From Myxocyprinus asiaticus (Eukaryota > Chordata > Actinopteri > Cypriniformes > Catostomidae): DNA of 64,000 nucleotides. Location: NCBI RefSeq assembly GCF_019703515.2, contig NC_059372.1:12899992-12963991 (forward strand), in the 5' to 3' direction. Shown here one piece after another: positions 10,998 to 21,849 of this stretch (positions are counted from its first letter, which is position 1; each line of letters opens with the position of its first letter). Position numbers and translations under genes: made by a program. Under the pieces are notes generated by a model. That model made no database searches, had not been told where the DNA came from, and saw only the letters and a list, made by a program, of their open reading frames with translations.

Positions 10998-12603
10998 CAA
11001 GGACGGATTAACCACCGGGCCGACTGGGCCGTTGCCCAGGGGCCTCTAAACCCAAAGGGCCCCAAGCTCTAAATCAGTTATTTATTTATTTATTTTGAGA
11101 TAAATATTATAAATCCACGTAAATGTCAGCCTTATGTGCAATACCATTTGTTCGGCAGAATGCGTGCTGGACAACAGCAGCACGTGCACAGACACTCGAG
11201 TGCGCGCTCATGGAATCTGCATCTCACAGATGCAGCGCGTTTATTTGATGGACTACAGAGAACAACGTCTGATTTACAAAACGCTTCCAAAGATAAGGTG
11301 CAGTTTACCCTGGCTGTGTACAAAGCTGATGGTTTAAATTCATATAAGCGACAGAATTCATGTAACATTATGGATGACTTTAAAATGTTTAAATTGTGCA
11401 TGCATTTATTGTTTAATGATAAAGCGAAAGATGCCTTAATACCCTAAATATGCGCACGATAACCTTTTGTAATATTTGGTTAAATGCGAGAGTTCACGAA
11501 TGGTTATTGTGTTATTTGTCGGAAGCAGGGACTTGGGAATAAAGAACATTTATTGCCATGGATGCGTTAAACACAATCTCAGATTAGCATGGAATAAAGT
11601 GCACAGTGAGCTATGAGCCAAAATAGCACAGTACATATATCTTCAAATGATAAAATCACATTAAAGTTGAACAGAAATAATCTCTGTCACTGCCTGCAAC
11701 ATAGAAGGCCTATTCTTAATAAATGGAAAAAGCATAATACTGCCCGGGCAGGTTCACTTTCCATGAAGCAACGAATGCTGCGGTTTATAGGACTTCTTCA
11801 GGATGCTTTGATTTTTAAGTGATTCATCATTTAACTTGTGGAATTTTTGTCTGCACACCAGAGCAAAAGGGAGGAAAAACATTGGCTCACCGTTAATCAA
11901 GCGCTGAAACTTTGCCAGGTGAAAAACTATCTGGAATCATGTGTAACAGTCACATTAAGTCCTCTTTGCAACCTGAACTTCATCAGAATGTTGATTTGTG
12001 ACACCAGCGCTGAAAAAACTTCATGCAGCACAACAAATGGTGAAACAGAACACAGGTGTCTCAAGATGCATTTATAAATATTAAAGTTCTTTTAAACTTA
12101 ATACAGTGTCTAAAAAATGCGACGGTCCTGAGTTGTGGCGCAGCGCAACGATCAAAGATGTACGTCCAGTGCGTGTTTATATAGACAAATTCTTTAAAAA
12201 TAGCGCAGACACACGTGTGAACAGTCTGTAACACGCCCTATAGCCTACTTTGAAAAACTGACCCGAACCTGGCCCAAAACCTGTAGGTTTGTCGGGTACC
12301 ATCCGTCGGACTCAGATTGGATTGAAGAACTCTACACACATGCAGAAAAACCAAATAGTGGTTTTGCTATTTGAATACTGTGCACATCCCTATTAATATC
12401 ACATGATTTTGAATCGGTTCATAATTAAAAAGTACATATAATTGGCCGTGTCAGACATTGCTACAAACTTTTATTCCACTATTTGAAAAATCCAACCAAA
12501 TCTGCCAAGCGTCCTGTAGCGAATAATGGTGAACGTAGTCACGTCATGGGGGGCCTCCACGGTGTACCTGCCCATGGGCCTCTCAGGTCTTAATCCGTCC
12601 TTG
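10998..12603. mobile_element. hAT-type DNA transposon, non-autonomous (1606 bp)
   Basis: The left end CAAGGACGGATTAA is repeated in inverted form at the right end (TTAATCCGTCCTTG), giving 14-bp terminal inverted repeats, followed by GC-rich subterminal sequence on both sides (CCGGGCC, GGCCCATGGGC). The element is flanked by identical 8-bp CAAGGACA at 10990-10997 and 12604-12611, the target-duplication length of hAT elements. Open frames inside (about 100 codons at 11136-11447) show no hAT transposase dimerisation domain or other motif, so it appears non-autonomous. Part of its interior resembles the element at 55542-58090. Confidence 0.8.
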
Positions 12604-12611
12604 CAAGGACA

Positions 12612-13665
12612 GCACATCCTCTCCCTCAGCCAATCCTTCTGAAACCCATGCCAAGTGATGCCAAGAGAAGTTCCTGCAGTAGGACGCAAGCTGAGAGAAA
12701 GAAAAGATCTTCCCCTGCGTTCATGCAGTTTTACAAACAATGCGTCAAAGGAGGGAGACTGTTTAGATGCATGGAACAGGGATACTACTCTAAAAATACT
12801 GGCTACTGCAATGTTTTGGTTTACTGTCAGTTTTCTGACCTGCTTGCTTCTGTTGCAGTTTCCCCATAGTATGAACCTGTTATGTCGCTGCTAGTTGGTT
12901 GATTACTGGCCCAACTAAATAGTCCCCCAGTCTCTAGAAATGTCTCAGGCCCCACCTTCAAGGCAATTCTATGGGATTTTTGCCCATTTTATCTTCCACC
13001 AGGCAAACATCTTAAGTCTGTTTGCTTAGAAAAGTAATACTGCACTTTTCCTCAACAAGCCGCACAATTTGAGGTATCATTTAGGTCTGTATCACCAATG
13101 GTGCAGAATGAGTTGCACACCAATGTTTAATACTTAAGGGTTTGTTAAAATCTCTAAAACTAAGTTAGAGCAAAATTAATAGTGACGCCGCTTGCCTAAG
13201 CAATAACCACTAATAATTGTTATTCAAGGCTGAGCAAATGTCACCCATTTTCAGAGCTGTGCAGAGAGACGTAATTATCCCTTGACTACTCAAATTGCAG
13301 ATTTTTGGCAGATGGTCCATATTTGCCTTAACAGAAAAGAGGAAGAGGAGCCAAAAATACCTACAGCATCTATGTCCTCCCTGCTTCACGTAGCCTCATA
13401 AAGGTGTCAGGAGAGATAGAATAGGGAGGCAAAAAAACCAAAAAAAAAAACCAAAACAAATCCCCCCTACTAGCTGCTGTTGAATCCCAATGCACCCAAC
13501 AATTATCGGGATTACTGCTGTTGTCCCTGCAGTAGATGCCATGTAAGTTATGGGGTCACAGAATACAACAAGACCTCAATGCAAGTAACATACAGTACAA
13601 TAAGACATAAAGGTGATGTATGTGATTTTAGCACCACTAGTGGCACCAAACGGAATTACAAAAAT
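12612..13665. other. Intronic or intergenic DNA, no gene seen
   Basis: No transposon ends, SINE boxes or exon-like segments were recognised. An A-rich run is at about 13434-13451. Confidence 0.5.
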
Positions 13666-13669
13666 AATA

Positions 13670-14010
13670 ACTGCTTACAAACAGGTTTCCCAAACACTCC
13701 TACCACCTGGCCGTACATCTAACATTGTTTGGCAAAACTGATAGATCCGCCCAAAATCCATGCCATCGGTTGAGCTAGAAGTTGAAATGTCGAATTGCTC
13801 AATGCTTTACACTCTTTGGGAAGTCAACCATGCACCAAACTAAATCACAAAAGTTACTGTTTCCCAACAAGTTTCCAAAACACTCCTATAATCTTGTCTG
13901 CCCCGGTCATCCATTGTTTGGACAAACAGGAATCCCCACCCCAAACCCAAGCCATCGGTTTAGCCAATTTTGAACAGTTTACATGCTCAGGCAGTCAACC
14001 TTCGAATTAT
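13670..14010 (+). repeat. Imperfect tandem pair of a dispersed repeat
   Basis: Two units, about 13673-13850 and 13852-14005, share AAACACTCCTA, CATTGTTTGG, CCAAAxCCAxGCCATCGGTT and AGTCAACC in the same order. A third diverged copy is at about 43735-43885. No coding content is recognised. Confidence 0.6.
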
Positions 14011-14729
14011 TTACTTATAGTTGTCTCTGCATATTACTCTGATAAAACATTTAAGAATCGGAAACATATGCTATGCATTGTCTATGTGATGAACTCGCAT
14101 CCTTCATTCCTATTAAAAATTTTAACGCACTCCGTCGAGTTAGATTAACATGATCAATGCTTGCTCCTTACATTATCTTCTTATGTTAATGGTCGCATTA
14201 TGGCAGAATCATTTCTGTCCTCTTAGGATAGACGCAACTGTCTCTAGTCTCCTACTGTGGTTGTCCATCCCTGCGTATAATGAGAGTGTTCCTTAATGTT
14301 GGTATATGGATGAACCATAATTAAGGTGGACCAGGATTCGTTGAAGGGTCAATCTTGATGAATATAGAGCATATTGAAACAGGTCTGGCCTTTTCAGTCT
14401 TGTCAATATCATCTGAATTTGTATGTGACCTTATGACATCAATAGGGTCAACAGTTAGGACAATGATAAACTGTACTTGACATTATTGAGCTTGTGGCTC
14501 TCTGTAATATAAGGCTTTAGGGGAGAAAAAATTGAGTACGAGTGTCCTTCGCAGGCTAGAAAATATTATCTTTGATTATAGTGTGTTTACATGCACAATC
14601 TTACACCAGTTATGCTTAATAACCTGACAACATGCATAGTCATGTAAACGGCATGCATATATTTTGTGAAAACTGAAGGAAAAAACAATACTATAATGTA
14701 AACAAACAAAACAAATTTCGTACTCAGTA

Positions 14730-15060
14730 TTTTAGTATTGTTTTCCAGTAAAAATACCTCAATATCCTTACAACAAGATACATTTACTTGAGAAGCACAA
14801 TTACAAAAGACATAAGCTTTTTAGAGAGATCTATCAAAATGTAGTGAGGTTTGTCCTTAAAGTTTTTTTCTTATATTATTCGATTTTATTTTTTTTTAAG
14901 TATAAACCTATAAAGTATAAAAGTATTAAAAAAATTCTCTGAAAACAAGACTTAACATCTTGTGCTGTTTTCCTTCACAGTTAAATTTATTTTGTTTTAT
15001 GGATCTTCAGATATTTTCACTAGAATACAAGACAAAAAACACTGCCGCATGAGCTGATTT
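14730..15060. repeat. Fold-back MITE, 'TTTTCCAGTAAA' family
   Basis: Left TTGTTTTCCAGTAAAAATACC is mirrored on the right by ATATTTTCACTAGAATACAAGAC; the intervening arms contain ATTTACTTGAGAAGC and TCTGAAAACAAGACTT. It belongs with the copies at 4225-4715 and 39910-40650. Confidence 0.65.
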
Positions 15061-16655
15061 TTTATATTTATCAGCATATTGTTGTGCACGTAAACACACT
15101 CACTGATTGACAGGAGTTTTGTCACGAAACCCCAGCATTTCTCAGCCAGGAACTGTGGTGACCCATCAACTTTCAGTTGTTGAAAATAATTTTACTCTAG
15201 CATGGATGGGGAGCAGAGACATTTGGCTAATTAAATGAAACAGGAGGGCACTTTCCAGATGAGCCTGAAACCAATTTCATTAGTGCCCTCTCAGCCACGG
15301 ATAATGTGCCGACCATAAGGCCGCTCTCGGACATTTTGCAACTTGACATTAACGCGGTGGAGAGTGATCAATAAAGGATTCGGAGTTAAAAATCATGAGT
15401 GAAAGCATGTTGGGTATTCCACATTGTGCAGATACTTTATTCTCCTACTGGTGGAGGTATCAAGAGAGTTTGACCTCCAGGCAAAATATTCTCAATGGGT
15501 TTTTTCCACTTCATCCTTATTTGGTCATTGAGCTGAAATTAAATGCTCTAATATTGTAGAGTGAAACATCATTAAAGCACTTTTCACAAATCCAGGACAA
15601 ATGTGTAATTGCAGAATGAGTTCGGATACATTTCGGAAGTGCCGTGAGTCAAACTCCATTACATTCAAATATATACATTAAATACCCCATGAAAATCATT
15701 TGATGAGCACAGTTTTTTCTGCGATGCATTTCCTATCGAACCAGGAAGTTTGGGCAGAACATAACAAAGTGCTTGTCCCTTTTTAAATAGCTAAGTCATG
15801 TCTAAGTTAATTTAAGTTTTAGTTGTGCCACAGGTTGCAGATCATATTAGGGGAGGACATACTCATTCTAGAGAGCATTTGAATGGAAAAAAATCTGCAG
15901 TGCATGAGTCATCAATATTTTTTGCTGTTTTCCTAGAAGAGAAAGACTGCAAATTTGAAATGCATCTATATGCTAAAAGTGAATTTTGTCCTCATTTAGG
16001 AGTTATCACATTATCACATAGATAATTCCAAAGCTAGTATACTTAGACTAAAAGCCACAAAACTCAGAGGGTCTTTAAATTTGGTGTAACTCTACTGGTC
16101 ACAATCGATGTATCCAAATCCTAACTTGGTTTTGCAGGAAGAGCCGCTTAGCATGAGTGTCACCAGCCTGTCTCTTTGACCCTTTTCTGGAGGGCATCCA
16201 AAGCGACCCATGGCACCTGCTGACTTCACAGTCTGCGTCTTGCCGGCAAGAACAGAACCTGGTACACAGAAGCTCATTGGGCTTGATCAGCGTGACAGAT
16301 TACTTGGTGAAATTAATCATCTTTCTCTGCCATGCTGCTGCTGTTGCAACAGGAAGTGTGCCAAAAGCAGGCGTGGACAGACAGTCCCAGTGGGCACGAT
16401 GATGGCACGCCACTGCCCACTCCCTGGTGGGCTCCACCATTAATAAGACAGGGAAAAAGGAGCCAGCCTGTTTTTTTTGTTGTTGTTGTTGTTTTGTTGT
16501 TTGTTTTTTTTTTTTTATGCTTTTTAAGGTTGAATAAACCAATACTATAATACGAGTGAGAAATTAACTTTCTCAGCCATCAGACACAGTGGATGGAGAA
16601 AGACCAATTTGACCAGCCATTTTTTTCTCAATTCAAATGTATAAAAGAACTCACT
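15061..16655. other. Low-copy intronic or intergenic DNA, no gene seen
   Basis: No exon or mobile element is recognised. The stretch at about 15230-15400 is GC-richer and repeat-free and could be conserved non-coding DNA. A (TTG)/T-rich run is at about 16471-16516; open frames across it are artefacts. Confidence 0.5.
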
Positions 16656-16660
16656 ACACA

Positions 16661-16740
16661 TACATCCATCCATCCATCTATCTATCCATGCATAGTATCT
16701 ATCCATCCATCTATCCATCCATCCATAGTATCTATCCATC
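16661..16740 (+). repeat. (ATCC)n/(ATCT)n microsatellite
   Basis: CATCCATCCATC and CTATCTATCC units are interrupted by GTATCTATCCATC repeats. Confidence 0.95.
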
Positions 16741-16804
16741 ATATATAGCTGTTGGGATGTAATGCTTAACATGTTTGTAATATGTGTTAAATACACATAT
16801 ACAC

Positions 16805-16806
<2 letters not shown>

Positions 16807-16830
<24 letters not shown>
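16807..16830 (+). repeat. (TA)n microsatellite
   Basis: Uninterrupted TA units directly left of a Tc1-like end. Confidence 0.95.
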
Positions 16831-16836
<6 letters not shown>

Positions 16837-17089
16837 GTTGCGATCGAAATGATTCAACTCGCCCGAGACAGTAAGGATTTAAAAAGGTAAGCTTTTCTGA
16901 TGACCCAGAATTTTTAAACTTTACATCTATATCAGTTGAGTGACACATTCAAAGTCATAGTGTGAATATATAACCTATGTCTGGAGTAAGATGACAAGGT
17001 GATGACAATAACAACACCATCCCCACAGTTAAGCATGGAGGTGGGTCAGTCCTGTTATGGGGGTGTTCCCTGTCTGTCACTCACTCACT

Positions 17090-17213
17090 CTTGGGAGCCC
17101 CAAACACCTCTGCTTTTTGAAAAAAGGCCAATGGGAATTGGCGAGTGAAATTTGCATGCCACTCCCCCAGACATACGGGTATAAAAGAAGCTGGTATGCA
17201 ACCACTCATTCAG
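17090..17213 (+). repeat. DIRS copy 1 left inverted terminal repeat
   Basis: About 124 bp, CTTGGGAGCCCCAAACACC to CATTCAG, complementary to 20843-20966. It contains GTATAAAAG (TATA-like, 17179-17187). Compared with copy 2, the outer 30-40 bp (GATGTTGTGTCGATG...) are deleted from this end. Confidence 0.85.
17180..17187 (+). promoter_or_regulatory. TATA-like box in DIRS left terminal repeat
   Basis: TATAAAAG sits about 260 bp upstream of the ORF1 start at 17444. It is kept in DIRS copy 2 (51093-51100) and in inverted form in both right repeats, which argues for function in the element. Promoter role is inferred. Confidence 0.5.
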
Positions 17214-17443
17214 ATTGTCTCTTCGGAGCTGTGCGGTTCTATTCATTGAGCTCAATTCATCCGCCGAGTTCATTCACCTCATCTGCAGGATTTACGGCGC
17301 ATTTCAGCAGCTTCTCCCCCTCTGCACCTGTGGAGTGCAGAGAACGCCCCTGGGCGCATCGGCAGAACAACAAAAGAGTATATTCTAAAAAAGAGTATAT
17401 TTTCAATTCTAAAAGAGCGGCACACACGGAACGTCTTTTTAAA

Positions 17444-18360
17444 GATGCCTTTCCGCTTGTGTGTTATTCCTGGTTGCAGTCGTTATCTCTCCGCTTCTGA
17501 TGGCCACAATCGCTGTCTTACATGAATGGGTGCTGCCCACGCGGAGACTTCGTTCATGGATGGGTCTTGTCCTCATTGCGAGAATATGACCATGGCAACG
17601 TTGTGGTCGCGGCTTGCCTTCGTAAGAAAGCAAGCCACCCCAGTGGCTCCCCGCTTCGGCCCTTCAACCTATGGGTATGAGGCCGCGTTGGTTAGCACTG
17701 GGGGCTATTTGGGGACTCCAATGTGACCACCTCCACCAGGTAACCCCCCACGGACCTCCCATTCCTCAGCACGCTCGCCTGCCCTGGTCGGGCTCTCGGA
17801 TGAGACCGCCGGCTCATCTCAGGGCAAGTTCGACCTCTTATTCGGGGCCAGAGAAGATGATGAGCTATCAAGCGCAGCATCGGAGAGCCGGCTCGTCCAC
17901 TCTGACATGGAGGCTTCGGCTGGGCTTCCCCCTTCGGGTGTGGTCGCCCAGTCTCAGGCTGACACGGAGATGACGGACATGCTTTCCCGGGCAACCACGA
18001 GCATCGGGCTAGAGTGGAACCCTCTACTCTCCCCTGAACCCTCGCGGCTCGATGATTGGTTCCTGGGCACAGAGCGCCGCTCACGGCCGCGCCCCGCCCT
18101 GGTTCCTTTCTTCCCGGAAGTGCATGAGGAGCTGACAAGATCGTGGGGGGACCTTTTACTACCCGGTCCCGATCTTTCAGCTCCCCCGCTCTCACTACCC
18201 TTGACGGTGGGGCGGCCAAGGGGTATTCAGTGATCCCCCAGGTGGATAAGGTGCTTGCGGTGCACTTGTACCCGCAGAGCGCCACCACCTGGCGCGGCCG
18301 CCCGAAGCTCCCATCCAGGGCCTGTAGGTTTACGTCATCTCTGACGGCTAAGGTAAGACA
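17444..18360 (+). pseudogene. DIRS ORF1 (gag-like), broken
   Basis: Reading starts MPFRLCVIPGC at 17444 and continues to a TGA at about 17522-17524, then resumes in the same frame with MGAAHAE and the Cys/His cluster CPHCENMTM. Further on, other frames carry the typical later ORF1 words: RLDDWFLGTERRSRPRP, VPFFPEVHEELTRSW (about 18046-18140) and GYSVIPQVDKV (about 18222-18250). The frame changes between these blocks, so there is at least one indel in addition to the stop. The C-terminal part is deleted: it runs directly into RT/RNase H sequence at about 18370. In DIRS elements this protein is thought to be the nucleocapsid-like component. Confidence 0.7.
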
Positions 18361-19880
18361 GTGGTTCCACTGAAAATTTTTCAGAGTCTCCTGGGGCATA
18401 TGGCATCCTCAGCGGTTGCCACACCGCTCGGGTTGATGCATATGAGACCACTTCAGCACTGGCTTCAGACTCCAGTCCTGAGATGGGCATGGCGCTGCGA
18501 GACACATTGCGCGGTCATCACGCCGATCTGTCGCCACCTCTTCAGCCCTAGGACTGACCTTACATTTCTATGGGCAGGGGTTCTCCTAGAGCAGGTCTCC
18601 AGGCGTGTCGTGGTTACAACGGACACCTCCAAGACGGGCTGGGGCACCGTATGCAACAGGCACACAGCCGCCGGCTCTTGGACTGGCCTGCGGCTGCATT
18701 GGCACATCAACTGCCTCGAGTTATTGGCAGTACTGCTCGCCCTGCGGAGGTTCTGGCCGTTGATCCAGGGCAAGCACTTGTTGGTCCGGACAGACAACAC
18801 GGCGACGGTAGCGTACATCAACTGTCTATGCTACCGTTGCATGTCACACCATCTGGTACCCACGACCAGACCTCTGGAATCTCCATGTCTGGCCCTTGGA
18901 CAGGATGCGGAAGACCTAAATGGCCTATCACCTGTGGTGGTAGACACAATCACTCAGGCCAGGGCTCCCTCTATGAGGCGCTTGTATGCCTTGAAGTGGC
19001 ATCTGTTCGCTAAGTGGTGTTTTTCCCGACACGAAGACCCCCAGAGATGCGCAGTCGGATCAGTGCTTTCCTTCCTGCAGGAGAGGCTGGAGGGGCAGCT
19101 GTCCCCCTCCACCTTGAAGGTATATGTAGCCACCATTTCGGCACATCACGAGGCAGTGGATGGTAAGTATTTGGGGAAGCACGACTTGATCATCAGGTTC
19201 CTGAGAGGTGCTAGGAGGTTGAATCCCTCCAGACCGCGCCTCATGCCCTCATGGGACCTCTCTGTAGTCCTTCGGGGTCTACAGGGTGCTCCCGTTGGGC
19301 CTCTGGAGTCAGTTGAGCTTAAGACACTCTCTTTGAAGACTGCCCTCCTGACTGTGCTCACTTCCATCAAGAGGGTAGGGGACCTGCAGGCGTTCTCTGT
19401 CAGCTAATTGTGCCTGGACTTTGGTCCGGGTTACTCTCACATGATCCTGAGACCCCGACCGGGCTATGTGCCCAAGGTTCCCATGACCCTGTTTAGGGAT
19501 CAGGTGGTGAACCTGCAAGCGCTGCCCCAGGAGGAGGCAGACCCAGCTTTGGCATTGCTATGTCCGGTGTGTGCTTTACGCATCTATTTGGATCGCACGC
19601 AGAGCTTTAGAAGCTCCGAGCAGCTCTTTGTCTGCTTTGGTGGACAGCGGAAAGGAACTGCTGTCTCCAAACAGAGGATCTCCCACTGGGTCATTGATGC
19701 CATCGTGATGGCATATCATGCTCAGGACGTGCCGCCCCCTGTGGGGTTACGAACCCACTCTACTAGGAGTGTAGCGGCCTCCTGGGCCCTGACCAGTGGC
19801 GCCTCTTTGGCAGACATCTGCAGCGGGCTGGGCAACACCCAACACCTTTGCGAGGTTCTATAATCTCCGGGTTCAGCCGG
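18361..19880 (+). pseudogene. DIRS RT/RNase H plus tyrosine recombinase frame, broken
   Basis: From about 18373 the frame reads KIFQSLLGHMASS, the end of the reverse transcriptase, then RNase H-type blocks VVVTTDTSKTGWG (about 18607), CLELLAVLLALRRFWP and RTDNTATVAYIN (about 18787-18822). The RT palm with its catalytic Asp pair is absent. After a further deletion the frame enters the recombinase: APSMRRLYALKWHLFAKWC (from about 18964), a candidate first catalytic Arg in SIKRVGDLQ (about 19365-19390), an in-frame TAA at 19405-19407, continued homology from CLDFGPG, and the HxxR motif HSTR (His 19756, Arg 19765). The catalytic Tyr lies in TFARFYN (TAT at 19859-19861) but in the +1 frame, so a small indel precedes it. 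One stop plus one frameshift inactivate the recombinase. Confidence 0.85.
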
Positions 19881-20671
19881 TTTCATCCCGTGTGTTGTCA
19901 GGTCTGAACAGGTAAGTTCCGGGACAGCTGGCCGGGTGTACCGCTTGCACATAGCGCCTTTCCCCTCCCATGAGGTGAAGACGTGCACTTTTGACTCCCA
20001 GTCATGTTCACAAGTTGTGATCCCTGGATGACTTTCCTCCTTAGCCCTGTAGCAGACAAGTTTGCAAAGAAACTCGCTGCCGGCCCAGTACGTGTACTAA
20101 TTAGGCCCTGTACTGGGGTAGGTGCTCCACATGTGCTGGTTCCCCGTAGGTGACCCCATGTGATATTTTCCGCTAAATCATTTCCCTGTCAGTAAACTGC
20201 GTCTTCCTTGGGCAGAGGCCCCTCTACCCCCGGTCACCATGTTTGTAGAAACTCCTTCCCCCTCGGGCAGGACCTACCATGGGACTTCTCCACATGACAT
20301 ACTTCCGACAAGACTCGCTAAGACCATGTGACGTATTTCCACTCAAAATACCCCCCCCCCCGGGAAGGGGTGTGGTCTCCGTGGTGTCTTCCCCGACATA
20401 GACATTTATGGCCCCCAGTCGGTTAACAAATTCCACTCTTTTTGGGGAGAAAAAAAGAGGAAAAGAGGCCACGGCTGGGCTAGCCTGTCCCTATTTTTTT
20501 GGGCAGTCGACTTGTTCCCGAAGGACCGTTTGACACTCATAAGAGTGTTGGGGGAGGTTACGTGACGGCCTGATGCGCTGGCTACAAGGCACACAGCGGC
20601 CTGCCTGTCTCGCACCGCCAGTCCAAGTAACACAGTTCAGCTAGTTGTGGCGTTTTGTATAGGGACCCTTA
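19881..20671 (+). other. DIRS copy 1, 3' non-coding region
   Basis: Continuation of the element after the recombinase. It has a C-run at about 20350-20360 and no domain. Open frames on the minus strand here are incidental. Confidence 0.6.
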
Positions 20672-20772
20672 GTGTCACTACAACAACACAATGTTGAGCG
20701 AGTGACAGATAGGGAACGTCCTGGTTACTTTCATAACCTCTGTTCCCTGATGGAGGGAACGAGACGTTGTGT
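20672..20772. repeat. DIRS copy 1 internal complementary region
   Basis: The right half (GGAACGTCCTGGTTACTTTC to GGAACGAGACG) is complementary to the outer right end at about 20995-21048. The left half (GAGCGAGTGACAGATAGGGAA) is complementary to the outer left end at 17066-17085. This is the DIRS internal region thought to guide closing of the circular intermediate. Confidence 0.8.
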
Positions 20773-20842
20773 CCCTCTAGCCACAACACTGAACTACCCG
20801 GTGAAATGGCCAGGACCTTGTCTCGGCTCGTCAGCACAAAAC

Positions 20843-20966
20843 CTGAATGAATTGTTGCATACCAGCTCCTTTTATACCCGTATGGCCGGGGGAGTGGCAT
20901 GCAAATTCCACTCACCAATTCCCATTGGCCTTTTTTCAAAAAGCAGAGGTGTTTGGGGCTCCCAAG
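20843..20966 (-). repeat. DIRS copy 1 right inverted terminal repeat
   Basis: Complement of 17090-17213, with few mismatches. It carries the inverted TATA-like sequence (CTTTTATA, 20869-20876) pointing into the element. The outer end continues to 21048. Confidence 0.85.
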
Positions 20967-21718
20967 TGTGACCCCTAGTGTCACTACATCAACACAACGT
21001 CTCGTTCCCTCCATCAGGGAAGGAGGTTATGAAAGTAACCAGGACATTTTGCGGCTACAGGAAATGGCTATCCTGACTATGTGACTGACACCATGGATTC
21101 TTTCAGGTATCAGGCCATTTTGGCATGAAAATTGTGATGCCTTCAGTGTGTAAATTGAAGCTCGGTGACCACTGGACTTTCCAGCAAGACAATAACACCA
21201 AGGATACATCCAAGTTGTCCAAAATTTTGTTCAGGGATAGGTTGTGGAATGTCCTTAAATTGCCCTTTCAGTCCATCATTAAAATCCCATTGCAAACCTT
21301 TGTTGGGATTTCAAGGGAGCAGTGGCAGCACAGAAACCAAAGAATGTCAATGAGCTGGAAGCTTTTGCTCATGAGAAATGTGTAAAAATTTTAATAGAGA
21401 AGTGTCCGAAGCCTGAGAACACTTACCTGAAACATTTATTTGCTATTATTAAGGATAAAGGATGCTCCACAAATAATTGACTTTGGGGGTTGAATATTTT
21501 TGACATGACATTTGTGGAGAGAATTAGTTATTTTTTATTTTAAAATTTGGGTAAACTGAACTCTTTGTTCTCAAAATCACTCAAATGTGTATTAAAAACT
21601 TGCTTTGTTTACTGAGGGTTTTAGTTGATGTGTTTTAATTCACATCACCAGAATGTATTGCTGGTCAGGGGGGTTGAATAATTTTGATTGCAACTGTATA
21701 TATACAGCTATATAAAAA

Positions 21719-21719
21719 A

Positions 21720-21788
<69 letters not shown>

Positions 21789-21796
21789 TGTATATA

Positions 21797-21848
<52 letters not shown>
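21719..21848 (+). repeat. (GT)n(TA)n compound microsatellite
   Basis: A GT run passes into a long TA run, interrupted once at about 21787-21800 (ACTGTATATACTG). The Ile/Tyr open frames on both strands are artefacts. Confidence 0.97.

Positions 21849-21849
<1 letters not shown>

Larger units (their letters stand above)
17066..21048 (+). mobile_element. DIRS-like tyrosine-recombinase retrotransposon, copy 1, internally deleted
   Basis: It has the DIRS plan: inverted terminal repeats, a gag-like first frame, RT/RNase H and tyrosine recombinase frames, and an internal complementary region that pairs with both outer ends. It is a GC-rich island in AT-rich DNA. No target duplication is seen; the host Tc1 frame resumes cleanly across a TT. 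The RT palm region and the segment between RNase H and recombinase are missing, ORF1 has a stop, and the recombinase has a stop and a frameshift, so it cannot move on its own. A shorter relative is at 50947-52654. Confidence 0.88.
16835..21696 (+). mobile_element. Decayed Tc1-like transposon split by a DIRS element
   Basis: The left end CAGTTGCGATCGAAATGATTCAA is mirrored at the right by TTGAATAATTTTGATTGCAACTG, with TA on both outer sides (TA at 21697-21698). Removing 17066-21048 rejoins a transposase reading that includes VKHGGGSVLLWG on the left and, on the right, FQQDN (about 21180), the region of the second catalytic Asp of a DDE transposase. The N-terminal DNA-binding part is missing and the C-terminal part has stops and frameshifts. 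A TA run begins shortly past the right end. Confidence 0.75.

Noticed and set aside
17692..18399. 235-codon minus-strand open frame inside the DIRS element
   Set aside because: It is opposite the gag-like ORF1; GC-rich coding DNA often leaves the other strand open. No domain.
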